From an uncultured Clostridia bacterium (GTDB lineage: Bacteria; Bacillota; Clostridia; Oscillospirales; Acutalibacteraceae): a DNA stretch of 54,133 nucleotides. A program made the position numbers and the translations under genes. A model generated the notes under the pieces. That model saw only the letters and a program-made list of their open reading frames with translations, did no database searches and had not been told where the DNA came from. The stretch spans positions 1-54,133 of the forward strand of contig CALWIO010000013.1 in assembly GCA_944380765.1 (NCBI GenBank). The letters run 5' to 3'. Each line of letters starts with the position of its first letter. Within the stretch, counting starts at the first letter, position 1. This document shows positions 46,845-54,133 of the stretch, piece after piece.

Positions 46845-46873
46845 AATATACTATGTTTGTCTATGCCCGTCAA
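46845..46873 (-). promoter_or_regulatory. Promoter of the LysR gene
   Basis: TTGACG (46868-46873) and TATATT (46845-46850) are 17 bp apart on the minus strand. Confidence 0.82.
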
Positions 46874-46887
46874 GCATATATAAACAT

Positions 46888-46929
46888 TCGGTATAAGTAT
46901 TTGCTATCGGTATTGATAAGCAGTAAAAT
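46888..46929 (+). promoter_or_regulatory. LysR-controlled promoter of the acetyltransferase operon
   Basis: TTGCTA (46901-46906) and TAAAAT (46924-46929) are 17 bp apart. ATAAGTATTTGCTAT (46893-46907, an ATA-N9-TAT site of LysR type) covers the -35. TCGGTAT occurs at 46888 and again at 46907, 19 bp apart, on the same strand. Confidence 0.65.
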
Positions 46930-46948
46930 AGTAACGAAAGGAGTAATT

Positions 46949-47524
46949 ATGGAATTAGAAGAATTTTTGGAATATATTAAAACAGGACAGACGATAAAGG
47001 CAAATTCTCCCGCGCACCGGCTTATGCACAGGCTCAGTCAGGAAGCCATGAAAATTACCTGCGATATGAATAACGCATACCGCGCGCCCGAAGAATTATG
47101 CCGGCTTTTTTCAAAACTGACGGGAAGAAAAACGCCGGAGGGATTCGCTCTGTTCCCGCCTTTTTACACAGACTGCGGAAAAAACATTCATCTGGGTGAA
47201 AATGTATTTATCAATTCCTCCTGCCATTTTCAGGACCAGGGCGGAATTTATTTGGGAAACAATGTTCTTATAGGTCACAATGTGACATTGGCAACCCTCA
47301 ACCACGCGCAGGAGCCAAAGGACAGGGGTTCTATGATACCAAAAGCGATTCATATAGGCGACAATGTCTGGATTGGCTCTGACTCAACAATACTTCCGGG
47401 TGTAACAATCGGCAACGGGGCAATTATAGGCGCGGGTTCTGTTGTTACAAAAGATGTTGCGCCTTATACGGCAGTTGCAGGAGTTCCCGCAAGGTTCATA
47501 AAAAATGTTGAGGAGGAAATATGA
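46949..47524 (+). CDS. Maltose/galactoside O-acetyltransferase family protein
   Basis: The 191-residue protein has the left-handed beta-helix of hexapeptide-repeat acetyltransferases: an N-terminal helical part, then GKNIHLGENVFINSSC, IYLGNNVLIGHNVTLATLNH with the catalytic histidine region, and a C-terminal GAGSVVTKDVAPYTAVAGVP. It transfers acetyl from acetyl-CoA to a sugar or similar. ATG at 46949 has AAAGGAG upstream. It overlaps the next gene by 4 bp. Confidence 0.93.
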   Translation: MELEEFLEYIKTGQTIKANSPAHRLMHRLSQEAMKITCDMNNAYRAPEELCRLFSKLTGRKTPEGFALFPPFYTDCGKNIHLGENVFINSSCHFQDQGGIYLGNNVLIGHNVTLATLNHAQEPKDRGSMIPKAIHIGDNVWIGSDSTILPGVTIGNGAIIGAGSVVTKDVAPYTAVAGVPARFIKNVEEEI

Positions 47525-48006
47525 AAAAAGCAACCGCTTTGATACTGACGGCAGCATTATTATTTGTTTTTTGCGCCTGCGGTAAGGAACCGGCAAAAAC
47601 CGATAACCCCTCGGGGGAAAAACAGCCGGCAACAGAAAACACGGCAGCGCAAGAATCACAGAAAACTATGAAAATTAACATTAACGGCAAAAGTTTTGAC
47701 GCGGAATTTTATGACAACGAAACAGCGAAAGAATTTGCGGATATGCTTCCTTTAAAAATTACTATGAAGGAACTCAACGGTAATGAAAAATACTGTTACC
47801 TTGGCAAATCTCTTTCAACCGATTCAACGAATACAGGTGAAATCAGAACAGGCGATATAATGCTTTACGGCAGCGACTGTCTTGTTTTGTTTTACGATAC
47901 ATTCAATACGGCGTATTCATACACCCGTATAGGTTACATTACCGACACAGCAGGCTTAAAAAACGCTGTGGGTTCAGGCAGCGTTACAATTACATTTGAA
48001 AAATAA
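47521..48006 (+). CDS. Lipoprotein with cyclophilin-like domain
   Basis: The 161-residue protein has a signal sequence and a lipobox-like FCACG. A Ser/Thr/Glu-rich linker leads to a C-terminal domain (about 50-161) of the cyclophilin-like type, with YCYLGKSLSTDSTNTGEIRT and GDIMLYGSDCLVLFYDTF. Such domains occur beside oxidoreductases in Clostridia, but their role is unclear. It lies in the LysR operon. Confidence 0.78.
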   Translation: MKKATALILTAALLFVFCACGKEPAKTDNPSGEKQPATENTAAQESQKTMKININGKSFDAEFYDNETAKEFADMLPLKITMKELNGNEKYCYLGKSLSTDSTNTGEIRTGDIMLYGSDCLVLFYDTFNTAYSYTRIGYITDTAGLKNAVGSGSVTITFEK

Positions 48007-48019
48007 GGAGAGAAACGCT

Positions 48020-49189
48020 ATGTTAGGAAATTTCAGCTACTGCAATCCGACCAAACTTTATTTCGGGGAAAATTCCCTTGAAAATCTCAGCGCCGAGCTT
48101 AAAAAGTACGGCAAAAATGTTGTGCTTGTTTACGGAAACAATTCCGCGAAAAAAAACGGCATTTACGACGAGGTTGTTGAAATCTTGAAGAAAAATCAAA
48201 AGAATATTGCGGAAATCCCCGGCGTTATGCCAAACCCGACCGTTGAAAAATTATATGAGGGTATAGAAATAGCAAGAAAGCACAATGTCGATTTGCTTTT
48301 GGCGGTAGGCGGCGGCTCTGTCTGCGACTACTGCAAAGCCGTATCTGTTTCCGTAAACTGTGACGAAGACCCCTGGCAAAAATATTACATTGATTTTGAC
48401 GAGCCGACCTGTGAAACAATTCCCGTTGGCTGCGTGCTTACAATGGCAGGCACAGGCTCGGAAATGAACGCGGGTTCTGTTATTACGAATCACAAAAGCA
48501 AGCTCAAAATCGGCCATGTTTTTGCGGACGAAAAAATTATGCCGAGATTTTCTGTTTTAAATCCGAAGTACACCTTGACTCTGCCTCATTATCAAATGGT
48601 GGCGGGAATATATGATATTTTCAATCATATTTGCGAGCAGTATTTTTCGGGCGATGACGATAACACGAGCGATTATATCAGCGAAGGGCTTATGAAATCG
48701 CTTATCACTTCAAGCCGTATTGCCAACAAGGACAGTCAGAATTATGAGGCGCGCAGTAATATTATGTGGACCGCGACCTGGGCGCTTAACACTCTTGTAG
48801 CAAAAGGCAAGTCAACGGACTGGATGGTTCACATGCTCGGTCAGGCGGTAGGCGCTTACACTGACGCCACTCACGGTATGACGCTTGCGGCGGTTTCAAT
48901 TCCGTATTACAAATTCATTATGCCTTACGGACTTGAAAAGTTCAAAAGATTTGCGGTTAATGTCTGGAATGTAAATCCCGGCGGAAAGACTGACGAAGAA
49001 ACAGCTCTTGAAGGCTTGAAAGCAATGGAAAACTGGATGAAAGAGCTTGGACTTGTTATGAACATAACCGATTTAGGCGCGTCAGAAGATATGATTGAGG
49101 GTATTGCCGATTCAACGCTCATTCTTGAAGGCGGATACAAGACCTTAAATCACGAAGAAATCGCAAAAATTCTTAAAGAATGCCTATAA
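48020..49189 (+). CDS. Iron-containing alcohol dehydrogenase
   Basis: The 389-residue protein has the N-terminal NAD(P)-binding part with AVGGGSVCDYCKAV and the C-terminal metal-binding helices (YDIFNHICEQYF and MVHMLGQAVGAYTDATHG). It resembles butanol dehydrogenases and is likely NAD(P)-dependent. ATG at 48020 follows AAGGAGAG; an in-frame codon at 47996 overlaps the lipoprotein gene and lacks a site. It lies in the LysR operon, so alcohol or aldehyde redox may be the theme. Confidence 0.93.
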   Translation: MLGNFSYCNPTKLYFGENSLENLSAELKKYGKNVVLVYGNNSAKKNGIYDEVVEILKKNQKNIAEIPGVMPNPTVEKLYEGIEIARKHNVDLLLAVGGGSVCDYCKAVSVSVNCDEDPWQKYYIDFDEPTCETIPVGCVLTMAGTGSEMNAGSVITNHKSKLKIGHVFADEKIMPRFSVLNPKYTLTLPHYQMVAGIYDIFNHICEQYFSGDDDNTSDYISEGLMKSLITSSRIANKDSQNYEARSNIMWTATWALNTLVAKGKSTDWMVHMLGQAVGAYTDATHGMTLAAVSIPYYKFIMPYGLEKFKRFAVNVWNVNPGGKTDEETALEGLKAMENWMKELGLVMNITDLGASEDMIEGIADSTLILEGGYKTLNHEEIAKILKECL

Positions 49190-49230
49190 CGCAAGCTAAA
49201 TTCTATTGCTTTAACCGGACGGGGAAAAAT

Positions 49231-49836
49231 ATGAGTATCAATATTGATGAATTTAAATGGACAAGAGAACCTGCGCGTTATTCAGCTACGGATAATAAAG
49301 TTGAGATTGTCACCGCTGAGCATACAGACTTGTGGCAGAGAACTTACTATCATTTTCAGAATGATAATGCGCCTGTTTTTCAAATGAAAACAAACGAGAA
49401 ATATTTCAGCTTCGTTGTCAAAACAGATTTTAAAGAAAGTCATCATAGATTTGACCAGTGCGGAATCGTTATGTATCTTGACAGTGAAAACTGGCTGAAA
49501 GCTTCCGTTGAGTATGAAAACGATAAATATCAGCATCTCGGCAGTGTAGTAACCAACAACGGCTACTCTGACTGGGCAACAACGGAAATTCCGTCAAATA
49601 TTAAAACCATGTGGTACAGGCTCAGCCGCCGTGAAGACGATTACTGTATTGAATGTTCATACGACGGCATTAAGTTCAGTCAGATGCGTATATGCCACAT
49701 TGGCAAAGGTTCGGGCGAAATTCAGTTTGGGATATACGCTTGTTCGCCTGAAAGTTCTTCTTTTAAAGCAATATTCACAAATATGGAAATTACCGGCTGT
49801 AAATGGCCGGCGCATAACGGTCAGCAGCCGGACTGA
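49231..49836 (+). CDS. DUF1349-family protein
   Basis: The 201-residue protein matches the DUF1349 beta-sandwich family: SINIDEFKWTREPARYS, the FDQCGIVMYLDSENWLKASV core and the FGIYACSPESSSFKAIFTN-type end. Function unknown; the fold is concanavalin-like, so a carbohydrate link is possible. ATG at 49231 is chosen because GGGG lies 6 nt upstream. It is last in the LysR operon. Confidence 0.85.
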   Translation: MSINIDEFKWTREPARYSATDNKVEIVTAEHTDLWQRTYYHFQNDNAPVFQMKTNEKYFSFVVKTDFKESHHRFDQCGIVMYLDSENWLKASVEYENDKYQHLGSVVTNNGYSDWATTEIPSNIKTMWYRLSRREDDYCIECSYDGIKFSQMRICHIGKGSGEIQFGIYACSPESSSFKAIFTNMEITGCKWPAHNGQQPD

Positions 49837-49891
49837 AAGCGGCGTATAAAAATATGCCTTAGACCGGCAGCCGGCTTTGCGCTCAGCAATC

Positions 49892-49926
49892 AGCGGCAGA
49901 GATTTTCTCTGCCGCTGGTTTTATTT
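49892..49926 (+). terminator. Terminator of the LysR-controlled operon
   Basis: The stem AGCGGCAGAG / CTCTGCCGCT with a 5-nt loop is followed by GGTTTTATTTA. Confidence 0.88.
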
Positions 49927-50049
49927 AATCTGCTTATTCGCTCTTTTGTGGAATTTATTACTATCATTTGGCACAAATCTTCCATTTACCTGAAAAAACT
50001 TTAATGTTAAACTGAACTCATAAACCAACCGAAAGGCAGTTTAAGTAAA

Positions 50050-50199
50050 ATGAGATTTTACGAAAATGTTGAAAACATTCATCAGAACAGAGAAAAGCCG
50101 AGGTCTTATTATATTCCTTACGAAACTTTGGAAAAAGTGTTGAAAGGAGATAAACATTCATCTGAAAATTATCTGACCCTTAACCAATATCACTTATGA
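50050..50199 (+). pseudogene. N-terminal fragment of a GH2 beta-galactosidase
   Basis: A 49-residue ORF begins MRFYENVENIHQNREKPRSY and continues YIPYETLEKVLKGDK. This is the N-terminal signature of Clostridial GH2 beta-galactosidases, which normally continue into LLNGEWDF. Here it reads LTLNQYHL and stops, then passes into the GH28 coding sequence in another frame. It is a remnant of a deleted or recombined gene. Confidence 0.65.
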
Positions 50200-51399
50200 C
50201 GCGGATAAAAATGAAAACACAGAATTTCATAGTATAAAAGAAAACAATACAATTCAAAGAAACGCTTTGATTTATGCCGAAAATCAGGAAAATATAATAA
50301 TTGAAGGTCCCGGAAAGCTGAAAGGCAACGGCGCTACATACTGCTTTGAAGCGCAGGATACAAGTCCGTTTTATCCTCTTGATACATTTAACCTTAAAAC
50401 CTTTGTCCGGGAACACAGAAAAAGAATAATGTTTGCCAAAGAAGACGAAATGACCCGCGATTTTATAATGGCAGTCAATTATTGCAGGAATGTTACCGTC
50501 AGGAATCCGGAAATATATGAATCGGGTTCGTGGACTTGCAGAATGGAAGGCAACGAGAATTTGCTGTTTGAAAGAGTTGTGATAAACAACAATGTAAGAG
50601 TAGCGAACTCTGACGGAATAGATATTATGGGCGGTAAAAACACAGTTATAAAAAATTGTTTTATTGCGACGGGCGATGACGCAATATGCCTTAAAACCGA
50701 CCCCGGAAACGATGTTTTGGAAGATGTTGTTATTGAAAACTGTGAACTGATGTCCCTTGCCAACTGCTTTAAAGCAGGTACCGCAACTTGTAATGATATT
50801 AAAAATGTATTGATAAGAAACTGCTATATGTTTATGCCGGGCATAGCCGGCGGTTACGCGGGAATTTCAATTCAGTCAACAGACGGAGCAACAACAAAAA
50901 ATATCAGGTGTGAAAATATCACTATGGAAAACATTACAACTCCTTTTGTTATTTGGCTGAGTTACAGGGAAAAAGGGTCACGGCTCAGCGATATTGTAAT
51001 TAAAAATATTTTTGCCGATAATTGCGATATAGCAAGTTCGATAACCGGTTTTAAAAAGCACGGTGAAATTCATTATGCCGAAAATATCACTATTGAAAAT
51101 ATCAATGTGACATACCGTCAGGCAAAAGAAAAAACTGCATCTATAAGGGCAATGACGCCTATGACGGTTATCTTAATATGGGCGGTTATCCTGAAAGCAC
51201 AAGAATTTCTCACATGTATATATTAAATCACGAAAAAAGCCTGTATTATGATTTGCCCGTTTACGGTTTGTTTGTCAGAAACGCAAAGAATGTAAAAGTC
51301 AGAAAGTTCAATGTTGTACCGAGACGCAGTAATAAAAGAAATATGACCAACACAGACAAACCCGAAAAATACAATTTGAGTAATTGCAGTATTTTATAG
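50177..51399 (+). pseudogene. GH28-family polygalacturonase-like gene, frameshifted and without start
   Basis: The open frame from 50177 has the parallel beta-helix repeats and active-site motifs of GH28 (ANSDGIDI and GDDAICLK with its catalytic Asp). It then runs into a wrong frame at about 51124-51135, where a run of six A follows GA. A one-base loss there would explain the shift, since the adjacent frame continues with a matching GYLNMGGYPESTRISHMYIL stretch. There is no start codon or N-terminal domain, and the coding sequence abuts a GH2 fragment. It is probably inactive. Sequencing error in the A-run is possible but would not restore the start. Confidence 0.78.
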
Positions 51400-51440
51400 C
51401 CGATAAAATACAAGCTTTAACCGAAAAAATAACAAAAATC

Positions 51441-51473
51441 GCACCCCGTTCAAATGCTTTTTGAACGGGGTGC
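51441..51473. terminator. Bidirectional terminator
   Basis: The stem GCACCCCGTTCAAA / TTTGAACGGGGTGC is followed by A's on the plus strand and, on the minus strand, by CGATTTTTG. It serves the acidic lipoprotein gene that ends 35 bp away on the minus strand. Confidence 0.85.
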
Positions 51474-51507
51474 AAAAACAGTATTTGTTGTTTTGCGATA
51501 CAGAGTT

Positions 51508-51969
51508 TTAATCGCCGCCGAAAAACCCGTCGCTTGTGGACTGGGCGGGTTCCTCCACAGGCTCGGTTGTGTTTTCCGTTGAGGTTTCCGGAGCGGGACT
51601 TGTGGCGGAAGGCTCGGTAGCCTCACTTTCGGGTTCGGTATGCGTGGAGGACTCCTGAGCAGGTCTTGTTGACGAGCTGTGACTGCCCGAATTTGAGCCT
51701 GAGCCGCCCGAATTTGAGCCTGAGCCTGAATTGGAGGTAGGTCTTACATAACTCGGTCTTTGCTGGGTTTCCTCTTCGGAGCTCTCCTCTTCGGACTCCT
51801 CTTCCGAGCTCTCCTCGGCCTCTGTGAGGGTTTCCTCTTCGGCGGGCGCTTCGGTTTTTTCGGCCATAGTGGGCGCCGGGCCGGTTTTTTCATAAACCCT
51901 GCCGCTTCGGCAGCCCGCGAAAAGAGTAACTATTAAAAGAAAAATTATTACCGCGGCTGTCTTTTTCAT
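51508..51969 (-). CDS. Acidic, Ser/Glu-rich lipoprotein
   Basis: The 153-residue protein has a signal peptide with lipobox LFAGC, then long low-complexity Glu/Ser and Ser/Gly/Asn stretches and a Thr/Pro/Glu-rich tail. No globular domain recognised. It is the last gene of a three-gene operon, 2 bp after the YiiX-like gene. It may serve as a surface spacer or matrix protein; that is a guess. Confidence 0.72.
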   Translation of the reverse strand: MKKTAAVIIFLLIVTLFAGCRSGRVYEKTGPAPTMAEKTEAPAEEETLTEAEESSEEESEEESSEEETQQRPSYVRPTSNSGSGSNSGGSGSNSGSHSSSTRPAQESSTHTEPESEATEPSATSPAPETSTENTTEPVEEPAQSTSDGFFGGD

Positions 51970-51971
51970 TT

Positions 51972-52826
51972 TTACAACTCCTTTATATTACCGTAAACCT
52001 GTACCGTTTCAAGATTTTCGCTTTTAAGTATCTGATAAGGCGTTATGATTTTACCGCCGTTTGAATCAATATCTATCGCGTACTCGTTATATGCCAGCTC
52101 CACCAGGTGCGCGCACTGAGTTCCCGCGCTGCTGCCGGAGCCCACAAGCCCGGCGGCAAAAGAATACCTTAAACCGACCAGATTTTCGCCCGCGTAACGG
52201 GCTATTTCTTTTCTTGTGTATTCGTCGGTATTTTTTGCCCTGAGCACCGCGACCAGCGGATATTCAAGCCATTCGCGAACGCTGCCTATACTCGTTTTTT
52301 CGCCCCACATTGTAGCCTGCACGGTTTTGCCCGCCTCGGCGTCAATCACCACGGCGGCGTGCCCGTGCCGCCAGCCAAGAGAATGTATGCTGAGCGTGAT
52401 TAAAATATCGCCGTCCTGCAGGTCGGCAAAATACGGGTTTTCAATCGGATTTTTTTCGGCGTCGGTTATCCTTTCGTGACAGGCGAAAATCCCCTCGCGG
52501 ATACACTCGCAGTCCTTATCGAGCAAAAAGTAATCCCTGTAAAATTCGATTTTTTCCGTATTGTTTTCGCTTATCAGCTTATCGGCGGCAGGTTTGCCCA
52601 GTCCCGACTGCGAAAAAATAACCCCGTAATCCTCTTCGCTCAGAATTTCTCCGCTTTGCGCCTTGCTTAAAACCTCTTGGAACGCCCCATAGTCTGCCGC
52701 AGCAGCGTCCTCGTAGGCTTTTCTGTCCGTCAATTCGCCGGCGGTAAAATCAAAAACCTTGAACGCCAGCACAAAAGCGAGCAGGATAATCAGAAAACGA
52801 GCCGGTTTGTTCTTTATTTTTTTCAC
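51972..52826 (-). CDS. YiiX-like permuted papain-fold hydrolase
   Basis: The 284-residue protein has an N-terminal membrane helix (about 10-28) and a domain in which a conserved His comes first (SLGWRHGHAAVVID) and a Cys later (AGTQCAHLVELAYNEY). This is the permuted order of YiiX/YebB and G6R-like NlpC/P60-related proteins. Peptidase or amidase activity is likely but the substrate is unknown. It follows the patatin gene by 18 bp. Confidence 0.75.
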   Translation of the reverse strand: MKKIKNKPARFLIILLAFVLAFKVFDFTAGELTDRKAYEDAAAADYGAFQEVLSKAQSGEILSEEDYGVIFSQSGLGKPAADKLISENNTEKIEFYRDYFLLDKDCECIREGIFACHERITDAEKNPIENPYFADLQDGDILITLSIHSLGWRHGHAAVVIDAEAGKTVQATMWGEKTSIGSVREWLEYPLVAVLRAKNTDEYTRKEIARYAGENLVGLRYSFAAGLVGSGSSAGTQCAHLVELAYNEYAIDIDSNGGKIITPYQILKSENLETVQVYGNIKEL

Positions 52827-52844
52827 CTGAAAAATCCTCTGAGT

Positions 52845-53684
52845 TTATTTTAAAAAGTCCGCGATTCTGCCCGCGTCCTCATAACCCTTTTTATACAGAG
52901 CAAGGATATTTTCCTTATTCCTGCTGAGCGTGCTGACTCCGCAGCAGCTTTCGGGAGCAATTACAAGCGCTTTTCCCTGCGCTTCAAGTTCCTTTAAAAA
53001 TTCCAGCCCGTCGTTGTACCTGTCCGGCGACTCCTTTAAAAGCTTTGCCATTTCGGGATATTTGCCCGGCACGGCCCCTGCCGCTTTAAGCGACATCCAG
53101 TGCTTTTTATGATAAGTTTCCGGCCTCGTGAGGGTTACCACGATTTTATCACAGCCGCTGTCAAGAGCGCGCTTTACGGGTATGGGGTCGGACAGTCCGC
53201 CGTCAAAAAATGTTCTGCCGTTTCGCCTTATGGGTTTTGATACGAGCGGAATACAGCAGGAGGCTTTAATTTCAAAAAAATCGTTTTGCTTTAATTCCTT
53301 AAAATCAAAATACTCGGTTTTGCCCGTAGCCGCGTCCGTTGAAACAATATAGAACTCGCATTTATTTTTCATAAGCGCGTCATAGTCTATCGGGTCCTCG
53401 CCCCCCTCCTGGGTGAGGGTTGTATAAACATAGTCAAGGTCTATATATTCCTTGTTTTTTACCAAGTTATAAAGGCTCATATACTCGCGCCGGGAGGAAT
53501 AGTCCCTGTAAAACCTCAGGCATCTGCCGCGCTGACCCGCGAGAAACGATACTATATTCGCGCTTCCTGCCGACACGCCTATGTAATAAGGGAACTCTAT
53601 TTTATCGTCAATACAGCGGTCAAGCACTCCCGCGCCGTAAACGCCGCGCATTCCGCCGCCCACATCAATATATCCGGTCAACAC
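52845..53684 (-). CDS. Patatin-like phospholipase
   Basis: The 279-residue protein has the oxyanion GGGMRGVYGAG near the start, the nucleophile motif GVSAGS (about 37-42), and the DGG motif in FDGGLSDPIP, matching the Ser-Asp dyad of patatins. It is a cytosolic lipid acyl hydrolase by family. The start may be GTG at 53684 or TTG at 53681, the latter better spaced from GGAGG. The promoter carries a palindrome (below). Confidence 0.92.
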   Translation of the reverse strand: MLTGYIDVGGGMRGVYGAGVLDRCIDDKIEFPYYIGVSAGSANIVSFLAGQRGRCLRFYRDYSSRREYMSLYNLVKNKEYIDLDYVYTTLTQEGGEDPIDYDALMKNKCEFYIVSTDAATGKTEYFDFKELKQNDFFEIKASCCIPLVSKPIRRNGRTFFDGGLSDPIPVKRALDSGCDKIVVTLTRPETYHKKHWMSLKAAGAVPGKYPEMAKLLKESPDRYNDGLEFLKELEAQGKALVIAPESCCGVSTLSRNKENILALYKKGYEDAGRIADFLK

Positions 53685-53709
53685 AATACCTCCGTTATAA
53701 TGATAATAA

Positions 53710-53738
53710 ATTTTACCATATATTTCATATTATTGCAA
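53710..53738 (-). promoter_or_regulatory. Promoter of the patatin operon
   Basis: TTGCAA (53733-53738) and TAAAAT (53710-53715) are 17 bp apart on the minus strand. Confidence 0.8.
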
Positions 53739-53750
53739 ACCGCGGTTTGC
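53735..53750. promoter_or_regulatory. Perfect 16-bp palindrome overlapping the patatin promoter
   Basis: GCAAACCGCGGTTTGC overlaps the -35 element. It is a plausible operator for an unidentified dimeric repressor and lies between divergent patatin and spoVAC. Confidence 0.6.
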
Positions 53751-53807
53751 TTTAAACATGAATTTTAAAATTTCCTTTGGGAAAAATAAGGCAAAGGAGT
53801 GATTTTA

Positions 53808-54133
53808 ATGTCAGTCACAAACAACGAATACGATAAAATGGCTAAAAAAGCCTCTCCGCCCAGCCACAAATTCACAAACGCCCTTAAAGCGTTTTTATTC
53901 GGCGGCACAATATGCGCTTTCGGTCAGCTTTTGAATTACCTGTTTGAAAGGGCGGGTTTCAGCGAAGATTATGTAAAGGCCATGACGCCCTCCGTTTTGA
54001 TTATTATAACCGCCGTGCTGACGGGGATAGGCGTATTTGACAAAATCGCCAAGCACGCGGGCGCCGGCACGATAGTACCTATTACGGGCTTTGCAAATTC
54101 CGTTGTTTCCCCCGCTATGGAGTACAAATCGGA
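53808..54133 (+). CDS. spoVAC: SpoVAC, stage V sporulation protein AC (partial)
   Basis: The ORF starts ATG 53808 (GGAGTG upstream) and runs off the window end. It has the SpoVAC features: a soluble N-terminus then FLFGGTICAFGQLLNYLFE, two more membrane segments and GTIVPITGFANSVVSPAMEY. SpoVAC is part of the channel that moves dipicolinic acid into the spore and out at germination. A weak sigma-G-like site (TGAATT at 53759 and AAAATA about 17-18 bp on) lies upstream. spoVAD and spoVAE are probably outside the window. Confidence 0.95.
   Translation, partial: MSVTNNEYDKMAKKASPPSHKFTNALKAFLFGGTICAFGQLLNYLFERAGFSEDYVKAMTPSVLIIITAVLTGIGVFDKIAKHAGAGTIVPITGFANSVVSPAMEYKS

Noticed and set aside
1..54133. 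CRISPR arrays
   Set aside because: No regularly spaced direct repeats were seen.
1..54133. rRNA genes
   Set aside because: No 16S, 23S or 5S sequence was recognised on either strand.

Overview
The window comes from a spore-forming, Gram-positive anaerobe of class Clostridia. It most resembles the Oscillospirales/Ruminococcus group of gut or fibre-degrading bacteria; this placement is inferred from gene content, since no marker comparison could be run. The evidence is a Firmicutes-type S10-spc-alpha ribosomal operon (zinc-type S14, a KOW protein between map and infA), a T-box leader before leuA, GatCAB linked to aspS, sporulation genes (sipL, spoIVA, spoVAC) and a secreted protein with a dockerin-like C-terminus.

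Layout. (1) 1-1830: the right end of an integrative element with a large serine recombinase. It abuts an AraC-family gene that has lost its second helix-turn-helix, and that gene faces a GH95-like lipoprotein glycosidase (2601-5267). (2) 5357-9414, minus strand: a leucine operon (leuA-leuB-HAD phosphatase) behind a complete T-box riboswitch and a strong promoter. (3) 9513-16693, minus: aspS-gatC-gatA-gatB and then a secreted DUF4091/dockerin protein. (4) 16745-32632, minus: a 32-gene block from rpsJ to rplQ including secY, adk, map, infA, rpmJ and rpoA. It is preceded by a ~310-nt structured leader containing one or two intrinsic terminators. Two internal gaps (rplW-rplB and rpmJ-rpsM) also hold hairpins. 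(5) 32701-34166, minus: a PadR-HAAS/DUF1700-small membrane protein-PspC operon with an operator-like palindrome overlapping its promoter. (6) 34209-37381, plus: sipL-spoIVA, the spore-coat basement pair, behind a sigma-E-like promoter. (7) 37419-45838: a dacF-type carboxypeptidase (minus), then plus-strand genes for a metallophosphoesterase, a MurE-like ligase, a small membrane protein, a GPH sugar transporter, a hemolysin-III/PAQR protein, a second metallophosphoesterase and an alkaline-phosphatase-superfamily enzyme. (8) 45952-49926: a LysR divergon driving an acetyltransferase, a lipoprotein, an iron-dependent alcohol dehydrogenase and a DUF1349 protein. (9) 50050-51399: a decayed carbohydrate locus in which the N-terminus of a GH2 beta-galactosidase is joined to a frameshifted GH28 gene. 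(10) 51441-53750, minus: patatin-YiiX-like peptidase-acidic lipoprotein operon with a perfect 16-bp palindrome at its promoter. (11) 53808-end: start of spoVAC.

Most of the window is conserved housekeeping. The points most worth following up are the rpsJ leader attenuator, the structured gaps inside the ribosomal operon, the recombinase/AraC junction, the MurE-like protein with a DDPA motif, and the GH2-GH28 chimeric relic. I did not find a clearly new defence or mobile system.
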